A DNA stretch of 64,000 nt from a virus, in IMG/VR virus record IMGVR_UViG_3300017917_003766, positions 1 to 64,000 of that record, one strand, 5' to 3'. The notes below the pieces were generated by a model. The model did no database searches, had not been told where the DNA came from, and worked only from the letters and a program-made list of their open reading frames with translations. Position numbers and translations under genes: made by a program. Below are positions 34,049-46,764 of the stretch, piece after piece; within the stretch, counting starts at the first letter, position 1; every line of letters starts with the position of its first letter.

Positions 34049-36241
34049 TTATGCTACCTGTTCATCTTCTAATTGTTGATTATTTTTAAATTTTACAGTA
34101 AACGAGTCTATTGCTGGAGATCCTATTGGGTTTTGAGACCTAGATATGTCAGCTCTTACCCTAATCGCTTCAACTTTGTTTGGATTATTAGTAAGGTAAA
34201 AAATCCTAGAGTTTGATCTAATGTCAGATCTACTGAAGATTTCTTTATTGCCAAAGAAGTTTTCTATTGTAAACACGTAATCGTATACAGACCTGTTCTT
34301 TTTAAATTCTAGTGGATCTACATAACTATAGTAATCTAAATAAACAAGGCCATAATCTGATAGGTTTTTATCGTCCATCAATGTTATACTTCCATTTGCA
34401 CTTTCTTCGGCGTCTATGGCAACCCTTACTATATTTAAACCTTCTTTGAAATTCCACTCTATAGTCTCTGATAGTTGACCAGATGGAATAAAAGTAGGCT
34501 TTCCATTTATATAAACAGCCACGTTCCAATCTTTAGATATGCCATCATTTTTGATAAATAGATGTCTCACTGTTTTTTCTGAAGAGCAAAGTATTTTAGT
34601 TTCCAAAAGAATACTTATTCCAGAAACATTAGGTCCAACAAAAAAGGTTGACCCAGAAGAAACGTCGTATGATGGTATTTTATATAACTGTTTAATACTA
34701 GATCTTCCAGAAATAATTGAATCCCAAGTAGAAAGTCCATCAAGTTCATTATAAATCTTATTGGTATAATTTATATAGTATCCATTAACTAAACCAGTAC
34801 CAGATAATATATATGAGTTATACGGATCATCTAAGGAGTCAATTTTTGCTATTCTGTAGATAGTTTGATCTTGATATAGATCAATTGTTGGATTTTGTTG
34901 ATTGACATTAGAGGTATCTGTTTTTGCAGCAAGGGGTATCTTTTGTAGCTCAGTTTGTGGATTTGTAACTTGATCCACTATCTTTTTTGATTTTAGATAG
35001 GTTCCCTCAAATGATACAGTGTTTGGGTAAGGGGATATAGAATCGGCCTTTGCCGAAATAGGCTGCCAACTAAAATCAGACAAGATTTGGGCTGATGGAT
35101 TGTCTTCTGCAATAAAATAGGAGATATTTCCATTTTCAAAACCAGATTCATTTACCGAGAGCATTACTGAGTCAATGGCTAAATTTTTGTTATCCTTTGT
35201 CTTAAGACTTATCGGTTTGCTGACATAAGTTGCAGATCTATCATGATACTTGCCAGATATTGAAATATCTCTAATTCCATATCGATAGGCATACTTGTCT
35301 TTTTTGTTTTCTTCTATATAATCTGGTTCAGATTTAAGAAGAAATATATCTATAGATCCTATATCTCCAGCTTCAAAATTAAAAGAAAATCTATCATAAT
35401 CTTTTGAAGATTTTTTGTTAAAAACTGTACTTGTCTTTTGCGGATCAGCATAATTAATTCTGCAGTAGATGTCAACTGGAGAAATTGTGTTAAGCTTTCC
35501 AGATATATTAGATAAAACCACATTTTTATTTATCGGTAGATTCAAGGAGAATGTAACTAATCCAATAGAATCAAAATTAAATGTCTTTTGCCATTCTGTA
35601 TTTTCTAATCCATCAAAAACAGACGGAAAAAAAGAATCATCAGAAATGGATTGATTTGTGTATATTTGATTTTTGTTAAAAGACAAGGAGTATGTTGCCC
35701 CGTTTGCTACAACGCTTTTAGCAGATATCAAATCAAAAACAGCTGAGCTGAGTGTTGGTAGTCCAACTTTTCCATTTTGTATATCAACAAAAGCCGTTGT
35801 AAACTTAAGATCTGTACCGTCCGCTGTTGCAAAACTATCTGTATATGAAGCGTATATGCTGTCTGAATTTTGATTAACAAATAGTAAATCATCAATTTTA
35901 TTTTCAAGCTCTATTCTTCTTGCCTTTAGATTCTGCAGCCTCTTATTAAGAGCAGTGGTTATCCTCATCATTTCTTCGGCGTTTTCTGCGATGGCGTCGT
36001 ACAGAACCTCTATATTAAACAGTGTAAATAACATTCTTTGATTAAAAATATCGACATCACTAGCGTACAACTGCCTAAAAATTTCTGCGTCAAGCGGTAT
36101 AGGCTGACCAAGTTGATATATGGAAAAATATCTAGAAAAGAAATCTAAAATTTCTGATTCTTTTGGAATATATCCAGATGAATATAAATTTCTATAAACA
36201 ACATCTAAAAATTTTTCTTTTTGTATATTTGTTATACTCAT
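34049..36241 (-). CDS. Large tail/baseplate protein
   Basis: 730 residues. Helical N-terminus (IQKEKFLDVVYRNLYSSG, coiled coil at AEEMMRITTALNKRLQNLK) then a beta-sandwich-rich body ending near SPAIDSFTVKF. Shares layout (helical head, beta body, closing 'D.I.VKFK' segment) with its neighbours, which may be paralogues. Probable wedge or fibre. Overlaps the next gene's end by 4 nt. Confidence 0.6.
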   Translation of the reverse strand: MSITNIQKEKFLDVVYRNLYSSGYIPKESEILDFFSRYFSIYQLGQPIPLDAEIFRQLYASDVDIFNQRMLFTLFNIEVLYDAIAENAEEMMRITTALNKRLQNLKARRIELENKIDDLLFVNQNSDSIYASYTDSFATADGTDLKFTTAFVDIQNGKVGLPTLSSAVFDLISAKSVVANGATYSLSFNKNQIYTNQSISDDSFFPSVFDGLENTEWQKTFNFDSIGLVTFSLNLPINKNVVLSNISGKLNTISPVDIYCRINYADPQKTSTVFNKKSSKDYDRFSFNFEAGDIGSIDIFLLKSEPDYIEENKKDKYAYRYGIRDISISGKYHDRSATYVSKPISLKTKDNKNLAIDSVMLSVNESGFENGNISYFIAEDNPSAQILSDFSWQPISAKADSISPYPNTVSFEGTYLKSKKIVDQVTNPQTELQKIPLAAKTDTSNVNQQNPTIDLYQDQTIYRIAKIDSLDDPYNSYILSGTGLVNGYYINYTNKIYNELDGLSTWDSIISGRSSIKQLYKIPSYDVSSGSTFFVGPNVSGISILLETKILCSSEKTVRHLFIKNDGISKDWNVAVYINGKPTFIPSGQLSETIEWNFKEGLNIVRVAIDAEESANGSITLMDDKNLSDYGLVYLDYYSYVDPLEFKKNRSVYDYVFTIENFFGNKEIFSRSDIRSNSRIFYLTNNPNKVEAIRVRADISRSQNPIGSPAIDSFTVKFKNNQQLEDEQVA

Positions 36242-38377
36242 GTTTGTTCTACTCTTCCCATGATCTTATACGAATATAATATCGGACTCGTATTGGAATA
36301 CTTTGGTTTAAATATTTCTATTTTTACTTTTACACGTTTCGTTTGTGCTGGAATTGTAGGATAATTATAATATCCAATTCCTTTTATTTTTTCTCCAGCT
36401 TGAGGGAATTCGTTTAATGAAAGTATTTCTGGTATACCTATATATGGATTTTCTATTGGAGAAATTCTTATCCAATTTTTTGCTTCGTCTAGAGAAACAT
36501 AAACCTTTATTAAAGACTCATTTTGATTTATTGATGAATAGTCAATTTTTGAATCTAGTGAAATCGTCAAATTCTTTACATTGTATGGGAATTCAAAGGT
36601 GTTAGATACAAATGACGCAGATGATGAATAAATCTGATAGCCAATATCAATTGATCTTAGGCCAATGGCAAATCTTTTTGCAGAATAAATTTCGTAGTCT
36701 TTTTTCAAATTTATTGTTGCTGTATAAGTCTTTGGGTTAAAAGCCATTTTTATGGCTTCAACAGAAATATTTTGAAAATTAGAACTTGACCATTCTCCAG
36801 AAGAAATCTTTGACTGTATGTAGTCTTTTATTCTTTCTGCAGCGTCTTTTGACTCTGCTTTCCATGCGGAATTTACATCAGTAGAGGCTGCTTTTTCTTG
36901 TTGTTTTTCTAAAGATTCAAAACCAGTAAAAGAGTTTGTATAGTAATTCTTAACCAACGAAGAACCAGACTGCCTTTGAAATATTACTGTATATGTATCA
37001 GTTTTTTCCTGATCTTTGTAAGTAACATTAATTTGCTTTACGGATAAATCTGATTCATCTTTATACATATTTGGTCTAGTTATCTTGGGGACTAGATCAT
37101 ACTGATTATATTGGACTTCATTAAACCCAATAGAACTGAGAGCGCTTGGATCAAATCTACTTTGCGTGTTTAAAGCGGAGAGTCTTCCGGAAGAAGGAAG
37201 CGGTTTCCAGTACATGTGTTTAATCTTAATGTTATTTGAATCATACTGTTCAAAATAAACCTGTATCTCCGATGTTGTTACTTCTGGAAAAACAATTTTA
37301 ATTTTATCATAAAAATAATTTTTTGAAGATTCTAAAGTCATTGGTATAGCGGCAGTACCGACATATATCGGTTCACTAATTAAATCAATTTCTTGCGATT
37401 CTTGATCAATCGCTACAATCCTGGATACTTTTATCTCTGCAGCTGCAGCTTGATCTGTTCCCCAAAACGGAATTATATCTAAAGTATTTGCTTTTTGTGG
37501 TTTATCCGACTTTATGCTTAAAACTAATTTTAACGGCTCTGTTTCTTTGTGATCAGCCCAAGATTTATATTTTACAGATTTGGAACTTTCAGAAACTTCT
37601 TCATAAGAATATAAAAATTCATAGTCTTTTGCGCCGTTTGCAAGAATGTCAGACTTTTTAATGGATACTGCTTCGTATTCAAAGTATGTTAGTGGATTCG
37701 AATCAATAACATTTTGCAGCAATCCAATAGATGCGTTATCTTGATATGAATATTTGTAGCTTGAATTTACATCAGACTTAACATAAGCTGCGTGGTTATT
37801 ACCCAAAAATCCGTTTGACTTACTGTCAACAACTGATATAGATTTTGGTTGCCAAATAGAGCTTGATCTAAACTGGAGAGAAGCTAATCCGATTGGCTAT
37901 AAGTGGCAGATTTTCGCTGGCAGCTGTATCAATAAAATCTAAGTTATCAAATGAATCGGCAAAATAAAATAGATCTGTTCCTGGACTATTCGAATACGCA
38001 TTAAGTATATTTACTTTAGATTTTAGCCTATTGGTAAATCTTAATTCTTTTTCTATTTCTGAATTAAACATATTAAAAATAGAAACAATCATTCCCGTCT
38101 GATAATCTAATTGTTTTGCTATTATGTTTAAGTCATCTGAAACAGATTGAATAAACTTATTTATTTTTTCAGAAGACGGCGGTTCTCCTTTTATTATAGG
38201 ATTGTATCTAGAAATCTGCGTAAGGCTATATTTATTTATTTCACTGACCAATAAACTATATGCTTCAGCTATTTCTGAATAAGACGCAGTTTTGTTGTTC
38301 TTATATTTTGATATAAATTCTTGAATTTTCTTTATGATTTGATCATAAAAAACTGTATTTGTAGATAATTGAGCCAT
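36238..38377 (-). CDS. Tail/baseplate protein, one recoding site
   Basis: 712 residues when CGGA at 37888-37891 is read in +1 (Gly163). The N-terminal 162 residues are helical (SKYKNNKTASYSEIAEAYSL), the body is beta-rich with RVKVKIEIFKPKYS and SYKIMGRVEQ at the end. In frame 0 a TAG comes 7 codons after the site. Same helical-head/beta-body layout as the neighbour; likely paralogous wedge/fibre components. Confidence 0.75.
37888..37891 (-). other. Recoding site CGGA (712-aa tail protein)
   Basis: GCC AAT then C-GGA TTA GCT. Frame 0 gives RISFSPV-stop. Gly163. Confidence 0.85.
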
Positions 38378-38382
38378 CTTAT

Positions 38383-41031
38383 TTAACCTAACTGAAGTAA
38401 TTTTTGAACATTAATATCTGGAGATTTAGTTTTCATCTTTATTATAACATTATCAATTGATCCGCTTGAAAAATAATTGGGAAAATTATTTCTAACTATC
38501 AGTCTAAATCTTATATAGTTATTCATATAGTTATATATAACATTAAAAGATTGATTAATGGCTCTATTGAAGATCAAATTCCTACCATTTTGAAAGAACA
38601 GTACTTCTGATGTATTGTAAAAATCTGCTTTTTCAAAATTTCCATCTAGATAATTAGTAAGGTTAATTCCATATGTTCCATCTGCAAATTTTACGGTAAC
38701 TGGATTGTATCCAGCATATGCTGGTTCTGCTATAGTTCCATATGTACGACTATAGGTGGCGTTTTTTACTTTTGTTTTATCTACAAATGGATTATTCTTT
38801 AATAAAACTTTATTTTCTGAACCTGTTCTCCTAAAGAATTCGCCATCTTTACCGCCTTCTCCTGCGCCAAGTATTTTTACTGCATCAGAAAGAACAGATA
38901 TATCTATATATTGTTGAGAGTAGTTTTTTGTATCAAGATCATAACTTGCTACATATACAGAGCTCTTTTTAAAATTTGGAATTGTTACAGATTTATCAAA
39001 TTTATTTAAAATATACTGATCTGTCGACATGAGTTTTTGATTTTCATATACCCTCAAAGAGGTTGATTCTGGATAAAATCGAAGTTGAGCGGACAATGAA
39101 ACTGGATCAACAAAAAGCATTTCAGCCGAAACTGAACTTGAGTCATAAGATGCTATTGGTATCCAGTCTTTTTCCTCATTGGGACTCTCAACAAAGGCAA
39201 TAGACAACTCATAGGAGTTGGGCTGTTGTAGTTCAAACGATGTTGAATTATAACTTGAAGCATTTGTGTCAATATTGAGTTTTGCTTTTACTCCATACAC
39301 ATCGCCTGGAACTTGTATTCTAGAGCTTATAAACGATGCTTTTGATAATGATAAAGACTTGCTATTTGAGGTTATTCCATTTACTTTTCCAAACTGAATA
39401 TTTTTTATTGAAAAAGAATACTCATAATTGCTTAAAGAAGAAAAGTCATTATTATACAGTGGTGTTCTACCAAATTTACTACCTGGAATCAGCTGATCAG
39501 TTGAGTTATCAAAATTTTTGTAACCTAACATATTTGAATTATTTTTTATTGATGAAGGAGCACTGGATATTTCACCCAAACGAACATCGGTATAAGCAGA
39601 TCTTGTATCTTTAAATAAAGAATTTTTAAAGACATTCATTCTTGAACTTAAAGCCTGGGATACTATTCCCTGAACTAGCATCGTTAAAGGACTATTTTGA
39701 AAAATCTTATCCTGATCATCAACACTTGTAATGTTATTTTTTTCTTTATAAAATAAATTCTCAATTATTGATGGATGGTTTTTATCATAAACTGGGAATT
39801 TAGACGTGTAGTAATCTGAGTATGAATACTCGTTTCTCTTAAATTCGTCTATAGAAACATCTCTTCTGAAGTATTCTATAACAATATCTTGAAGAACGCT
39901 ATATTTATTTTTTCTAGTGGATCTTGATTTAGATATATATTCTGATATTGACCTGGATATTAACTCGTCAATTAATGGTAAATTATTGGACTTTGTATAT
40001 GTTGATTGATTAAATATTAGTATTATTTTTTTAACTTTATCTAAAGGTATATTTATATCAATAGTAGAATTAATCATAAGTGGTTGTTTTAAGATTTTCT
40101 TTATCTGATATCCAGAAACTGGATTGTTAGAATTGAGCGTAAATATCTTTTCTGCCGAATTAGCTGATTCTATAGCAACTTGAAGTAGTTGTAGGCCGTT
40201 ACTTTCTCCTGGAAAAATTCTTATAAAGTCCATTTCTGTTTCTTTGATTAAAGAAATTTCCATTATGGTTTTTGCACCAACTATGTATGAATGATCATAA
40301 TCTATATACTTAGATATTTCTTCTATTGAAGAAGTAATAACTACTGGGGACTTAATTGAAACACTCCATGTATCAGAGTCGTCTTCATTGAAGAGACTAC
40401 TCGCATCGTTTTGCGAAGACAGATACTGTTTATAATTTGATGTAATGTTAACTTCTTTTATATTGTCAACTACATTTATTATCTCAATCCCTGAACCAAT
40501 CTTAAATGTAGAAGAAACTGGATCGACATATCCGTTTCCATTATCCGAAAATGCTAATCCACCCCTGTCAACATATGAAACTTTTTGAGAATCATATTCA
40601 TTAGATTTAAGATTATTATCAAAATTTTCTATATAAGAGAAATTATAAAGGTCATCTTTTCCAGATATAAATTCATAGTTATTAATATAGTTTTCGTAGT
40701 AAGCAATTGCTTTTTCATTTTTTGCTATTTGCGACAACATTATTTCAGTCATTGAGTTTATTACTGTATTGATTGAGTTTGACGCATCAAAAAATCTAGA
40801 AAATCTTATTTCAAAGTCTCTAAAAAAATCTACAAAAAACTCTGATCTAATTAATTCTCTAGAAATAGATAATCTTGGGAGAAAAGTTGGACCAGAAGAA
40901 AAATTACTTAAATTTCTTACTAGCTCTGCGACTTGCGCTTTATCTACTTTTATATCCCTAATCAAAGAACCAACTGTTCTCTGAGAGTTTTCTGAAAATG
41001 TTTTTATTGTTTCAGGAAGAAAATTTAACAT
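38383..41031 (-). CDS. Large tail/baseplate protein
   Basis: 882 residues. Helical start (FLPETIKTFSENSQRTVGSL) and beta-rich body with repeated Tyr/Ser/Asn-rich strands; ends NVIIKMKTKSPDIN. Fifth of the consecutive large virion genes. No CGG in frame across 882 codons. Family not recognised. Confidence 0.6.
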   Translation of the reverse strand: MLNFLPETIKTFSENSQRTVGSLIRDIKVDKAQVAELVRNLSNFSSGPTFLPRLSISRELIRSEFFVDFFRDFEIRFSRFFDASNSINTVINSMTEIMLSQIAKNEKAIAYYENYINNYEFISGKDDLYNFSYIENFDNNLKSNEYDSQKVSYVDRGGLAFSDNGNGYVDPVSSTFKIGSGIEIINVVDNIKEVNITSNYKQYLSSQNDASSLFNEDDSDTWSVSIKSPVVITSSIEEISKYIDYDHSYIVGAKTIMEISLIKETEMDFIRIFPGESNGLQLLQVAIESANSAEKIFTLNSNNPVSGYQIKKILKQPLMINSTIDINIPLDKVKKIILIFNQSTYTKSNNLPLIDELISRSISEYISKSRSTRKNKYSVLQDIVIEYFRRDVSIDEFKRNEYSYSDYYTSKFPVYDKNHPSIIENLFYKEKNNITSVDDQDKIFQNSPLTMLVQGIVSQALSSRMNVFKNSLFKDTRSAYTDVRLGEISSAPSSIKNNSNMLGYKNFDNSTDQLIPGSKFGRTPLYNNDFSSLSNYEYSFSIKNIQFGKVNGITSNSKSLSLSKASFISSRIQVPGDVYGVKAKLNIDTNASSYNSTSFELQQPNSYELSIAFVESPNEEKDWIPIASYDSSSVSAEMLFVDPVSLSAQLRFYPESTSLRVYENQKLMSTDQYILNKFDKSVTIPNFKKSSVYVASYDLDTKNYSQQYIDISVLSDAVKILGAGEGGKDGEFFRRTGSENKVLLKNNPFVDKTKVKNATYSRTYGTIAEPAYAGYNPVTVKFADGTYGINLTNYLDGNFEKADFYNTSEVLFFQNGRNLIFNRAINQSFNVIYNYMNNYIRFRLIVRNNFPNYFSSGSIDNVIIKMKTKSPDINVQKLLQLG

Positions 41032-41034
41032 ATC

Positions 41035-44000
41035 TTATATACTACCCCAGTCATTACCTTCCATATCCTGTATTTTAAATACAACACCGGCAGTAATGTT
41101 TTTTCTTATTATTGAATATACATCTTGTTTATTCATAAAGTTATCTAGTACAGTCCTTGGAATCTTTATAATAACAAATCCACCTTTTGGATAGGCTTGT
41201 TGATCTGGAGGATATACATCCCAAAATGACATTGCCTCTTTTGCTTCTTTAAAAACCTTTTCTATATCCAAAGATCCATAAGATTCTACATTAATAGACT
41301 TATCAAACGTTGACTTGATGCCGCCACCTTTAATTCTTAAATCTATTAAATCAATTCCAGATTCTGGAGTATTTTTTAGAACATGTATTAATCCTATTTG
41401 TATTGCAAGTGGATCATAATTAATACTATCATATGGATTAAATATATCATTATTATAAGTAAAGTGCACTACTCCACTAAATTCATACTCGCCTACGTGA
41501 TCCCATGAATAAATATTTTCGCTAGAATAGTTTTTAACTTCTACTTTAGATGGTTTAATATAAATATAAAGAGGTTTTTCTGGTTCAATAGAATCTTGAT
41601 TCAAGAATGGATTGATTGGAATCGGAACTCCATTTACGTGTTTTATTGGTATACCACTAGCTTTCACAGCGTAAGAAACTCTTGTTAAGTTTGGATTCTG
41701 ATCTAAGTCTTTCAATAGGTCAACTATTCCAGTATCGCAATTTATGTTTCTTATATATGATGAATCCAAAACTTCCCAATCACTAGATTCATCTTTCCTA
41801 ATTTCAATAAATATATACTGTTTTAAAATGCCTATTTTATTTACAGAGGGTTCAACATATGATGCTATTGGTACTTGTGAAAGTTGTATCTTTCTTGAAG
41901 AAAGAAAATTCGGATACTCATTAAGTACATCTACGTATGGCTGCCCAAGTATTTGTGACCACAAAACATTATCTATATCTAACGTAGAATAAGTTGCTCT
42001 TAGTATTTTATTATTATAGTTCTGAAGCCAACCAACCGAACCAAATTCTGGATCAATATATGTTTCTTTTACGAATGATCCAGACGTGATATACAGTGGC
42101 CATTGATCAAACTTAGACAGATTAGGTGGAATAGAAGAAAGAGATATTCTTGAAGACGGTATATATGTTGCGTGATATATAGGGCATGCTATTTTAACTG
42201 GAGCACTGGGTGGAGTAATGGTTGAAGTTGTTTTTGCGCCCAAGAAATCTGATCCGCCAACATTACCATCGGCATCCACTGCCAAAACACCAATGTAAAT
42301 ATTTTCCGGTCCTCTTGATATATAATCTATATAGTAAAGCGTTTTACCAAGAAATTCTTTAGCGGAAACATCATAGAAGCCATAAATAACACCACCGTTA
42401 TCTGCAATTTCGTTTTGCAGTACAAAGGCACCGTAGTCAATATTAAATTCAGAATTTGTTGAAGAATTACTTACAAAAGATTGTAAGTCTATACCATATG
42501 GTTTACCAAGTTTATCTGCAGCCGATGATGGCTGGCACAAAAGTAGCAAACCGTCTAAGGCGGTAACTGAATTTTTTGTTTTCTGGATGACTGATCCATC
42601 AGCCTTTAGTAGCCAATAGTTATTAAGAACAGTTGTGTCGCTTTTTGTAACATTTGAATTTTGATATATTAAAGATGAGGTCTCAAAAAATAACTTGTTT
42701 CCACTTTCTGATATATTTATAGATGAAGAGCTTATTGGATTTTTTGTTGCAGAAACAACATTGGAAACAGAAAGTGTTGATGGATTTATAGAAATAGTTT
42801 TTGCTGAAGTTAAATCGATTGTAATGGACTCGTCCTTGTATGTTGGTGTTGCGCCTGCGGTCAAATCGCTAAATCTTGAAAATGGTGGACTGTATGCCGT
42901 AGAGCTGAAATCAATTTTTGTAGTCGTTAAATCGATGGTAGATGTTCCAGAGAATGTTGGATATACGATAGACAATGGCTCTGTGGTAAACTTAACTGAT
43001 TTTACGCCACTTAAATCTATTATTTCTGCTTTGTTTGGAGATATGTTTTCTATCTTTCCGAGATATTCTATATTTAATAATAGCTGGTTTTGTCATTGAA
43101 ATTAAATTATAACCAGTTTGTTCTGGGGAAAGGATCGCTTTATCCTGCCATTGTTTAAAAGCGTCTTTTGTTTTTCCTTTAAATGAAATATTAAAAGTAA
43201 TTTTATTAATTGCGTATCCTTCCGCAAAAGACCCAAAACTGCCACCAAGAAGACTTCCTTTTAGCCTTAGAGAAACAACACCGCAATCAGCAAGGGGTTT
43301 TTTAATATCCATCTTTATTGTTGATAAAGAATAAGCTGTAGTCGATTTTATCAGCTGCGATTTTGCGTAGTTCATAGAATTGGTTGCGGAATCGTAGGCG
43401 TAAGACTTTGCTTCAATTATGCTTATTCCCTTATAGCTAGCAGACTTTGCAAAACGTCCGACTTCTATAGATATACTGTTAACCATTACATCTTTAATTC
43501 TTGTTGCATCCCTGTATATTTCTGGAATAGCAACATAAATAGTATCTACGATTTGACTAGGTCCAGAGGTGCCAGTGTATGTAATTTTTTGAAAACTTAG
43601 ATCAGTATTTACAAGCTCCCATATTTCTACAGCAGTAGCTGCATTTTGAATATATGGAATGACATCCTTGTTTGAGCCCCCCTGTATTCTTTCTATAACG
43701 GCATTGTATCTAGCCGAATCGGTCTGCAGCATTTTTTTCCAAACTTCTCTAGCAAATAGAGACTTTGTTTCGCTGTCAATTATTCCATCTTTTAGTCTGG
43801 CTTTATATTCTTGTTGGAATTTTATAACGGCACTTTTTGTTGCTTGATCGAATGATCTATTAAGCGGACATTCAAGCAGTGAGCTATTGGTTAATTTTGC
43901 TTCTCTTAAAGTTATCTGTATATATGCTATATACGCCGATAACATTCCGTGAAGCTCCCATTTGATAGTTCCTCGAAACATTACCCAATTGTATATCTCT

Positions 44001-46759
44001 TGTGTATATATAGTGATTTCTTGAACCAGATGATTCAACCTTGTTTAGTCTATAATCTCCGTTTAATCTATCATCAGCTAAGGCATATATTTCAGTCTGC
44101 TTTGGTGGCACTTCTGTTTCAATAGTTTGAAGAGTTGACCACTCTTCTGCAATATCGCTAACAAGCACGCTTTCTGTTCCTATTTGCTGTGGTTGTATCT
44201 TATAAAATTCTTGTCTTGACAGCTTAGCATCATATGTTGCGGTTATTTCAGCAGACCAGTTTGCGCTAAAAGTTGTTGGAGATTCATTGGATTGCACATA
44301 TGAATTAAATATTGAAAATTTAAATGGATATGATTGATATATATTTCTTGATGATATTTTTGATGACAAGTTATCTTGCGTTGATTGAGAACTCTTATAC
44401 ACCCTGTCCCTTATTATGTACGCACCAAAACCGCCTGGTACAACAAATTTTGCAGATGGAGAATTCGTGTACGCATATATTGGAGCTTGAATTGATCCAA
44501 AATCTAACTTAAATAATGAATATGAAGTTGGTATTTCTGAATCGCTTGCTCTTGTAGCATTTGATATTAAGACATCAGGATTTGTTAATTCAACATAAAA
44601 CTCTGAATTAGTTGTATCTATTTCCTGTAGACTAATTGAATATTGATCTGACAAATAATCATAAATAGATTTTTTATAAAAGTCTAATGCGGATGTGTTT
44701 TTTCCTGTTATGCTTTTTGCATAATTTAATTTGTTGTCTAGGTCTTTTACCAGTGTATAGGCAGAAGTTTTTTCTTCATCCAATAATACGTTTTGGTTAA
44801 TCACATAAGAGCTATTCCAATTTGAAACGTGATAATACGACGATGCTCTAACGTCTTTTACTTTGCCAGAAAATATTCTAGACGTAAGAGCAACCGACAC
44901 TGCGTTATACAGAAGTTTCATTGGTCCGCTCTATAGATGACGTAGATTGAAATGGTTCCTGGAGCGCTGATGTGGATCCGCTGTTGGCTATTGCATTATC
45001 AAACAGAGCAGACGGTTGATATATATCGTTACAGTATTTAAGAGTTGGAGCGGTCATCGCCAATAAATTACCTTTGACTAGAGCATCTGCTGTTTTTGTA
45101 TAACCAAAACCAACAAATATTGGTTTTCCTCTAGAGTTTTTTAAGATAATATTTTGGCTTGCAAGTGAACCTGTAAACTCTTTGACCATTTTATAGCTGA
45201 ATAGTCCAAGAGTCAAAGTGCCAATGTTGTTCCTGCCAAATAGTGAATATATATTATATTTAATACCATCCAATGTAACATCTTCAAACACTGAATTACT
45301 CAATGGCCAAGCTCCATTTTTATTTTCATCCAAGAAAAGATTATCTGTATTATACGTCCACGAATCTAAATCATATGTATCGGATGATAGAACGAGGGCA
45401 GGATCAATGTTTTCTGCCCCAGAAGATTGAGAAAGATCTAATACAATAGTGCCTTGTGTGTTTTCAATAAAATATTTTATTTTTTGACCCTGCTGTATAG
45501 TTATTGCCGAGCTTGGAGACCACGCCAATATATCAAAAAGTGCTAAATCAGAGTTAGAAACTTCGTCAATTGATACAAGCCAATATTGAGCTGATGTATT
45601 TACTCCAGATCCTATTGGATTGACATATGTATACTTGGACAAGTTAAACGGAGACTGCTGCAGCCTGTAAAATATATATGGATTTGCTGAAGCGTAGTTA
45701 TTAGATGAAACCATCTGATCTTTTTGGGTTGTTGTGCATAAAACTGCACAGTTAACTACTTTTTGTTTTAGGTTAGATTCAGAATCTACTTCTTCTTGAT
45801 CATTAACGGAAGAAACGTCTACCCTTTTTAATACTTTAGTAATCAATCTCCAGTTAAAGGTTTCATATGTTCTGTTGTCGGCGATAGCTTTTTTGGGTAC
45901 TACTATTTCAAATCCGTCTGCTGAAGAACTGTTGTTTATAATATTATTTTTAAAACTAACAGATTTTTTAGAAAATATTTTTTTATTTCTAACGGAATTG
46001 TCTACAGCAAATGACTCTTCTAAAACCTTATTGAACAAAGCAACGCTGTTTATATTTTCCTTATACTGCGGCACAACTGAAGTAATTGATTCGCCAGAAG
46101 ATAGACTAACCTTATCGTATACCAACTGAAGATTTCTTGGATGCGGATCTGCAAATAAGACAACTATTTTAAATGGCCTATTTGATCTTTCAGCGTAAAC
46201 TTCTTGATCTATTTGATCTAAAAGAATTCTATATTTTCTTAATCCAGTGTTTGGATCAAGATACTCTTGATTATTTTCATCTACTACTTTTATCGATTTT
46301 GGAATTTTGTTTTCTTCTATAAATGAGTTTAGATCATCAATCAAAAAAGAATCCGTTGGTAGCATCGTATAGTATTTAGAAATATAATATGAATGAACAA
46401 ACATTCTGTTTTTAATTTCCTGGGCAGTGTACCTAGTATCGAGTGTTGGATGGTTTATGAATAAATCAGAAATACTAATGTCATCAGAATCAAATACTGT
46501 ATTTCCATTTTCATCTTCTAAGATACCTAGTTCATTGGCGTAAACTAGCTTACTTTTTGATTCTCCGTGGACTGGCATTTATTTCTGTAGAGTAGGAATT
46601 TTCTGGAATAAAACCAGATAAATCGGTTACTGACAGATTATTAGCCGGACTTATCGGCTTTGAGGAAAACCAAGCTAAACCAGCTGACTTATCATCAATT
46701 GGAAGTTTGTTTACTTTTTTAAAAGTAATTCCAGTTTCTAAGTTTAGCGGTTTAACCAT
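41035..46759 (-). CDS. 1906-residue virion protein with four recoding sites
   Basis: Read as one protein, CGGA at 46564-46567 (Gly65), 44925-44928 (Gly611), 43946-43949 (Gly937) and 43057-43060 (Gly1233) each change frame by +1 and no stop interrupts. Around residues 940-990 is a PG_binding_1-like helix pair (CPLNRSFDQATKSAVIKFQQ). The rest is beta-rich with many Ser/Thr/Tyr. In frame 0 the gene would fall into five short overlapping pieces, each ending a few codons after a CGG. The 44925 site is the least certain, because the next frame has an ATG 2 codons after it and could be a separate gene. Probable long tail fibre or baseplate wedge. Confidence 0.75.
43057..43060 (-). other. Recoding site CGGA (1906-aa protein, fourth)
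   Basis: ATA TCT then C-GGA AAG ATA GAA. Joins KYRIS to GKIENISPNKAEIIDLSGVK. Gly1233. Confidence 0.85.
43946..43949 (-). other. Recoding site CGGA (1906-aa protein, third)
   Basis: GCT TCA then C-GGA ATG TTA. Joins YQMGAS to GMLSAYIAYIQITLREAKL. Gly937. Confidence 0.85.
44925..44928 (-). other. Recoding site CGGA (1906-aa protein, second)
   Basis: ATA GAG then C-GGA CCA ATG AAA. Frame 0 ends ERTNETSV. Gly611. An ATG two codons later has no ribosome site, so fusion is preferred, but a separate start is possible. Confidence 0.65.
46564..46567 (-). other. Recoding site CGGA (1906-aa protein, first)
   Basis: AGT CCA then C-GGA GAA TCA. Joins INASP to GESKSKLVYANELG. Gly65. Confidence 0.85.
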
Positions 46760-46764
46760 TGATA

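Noticed and set aside
44921-44928. Separate gene starting at the ATG at 44921
   Set aside because: No ribosome site precedes it and the CGGA rule joins the frames as at the other sites. Kept as a lower-confidence junction, not excluded.
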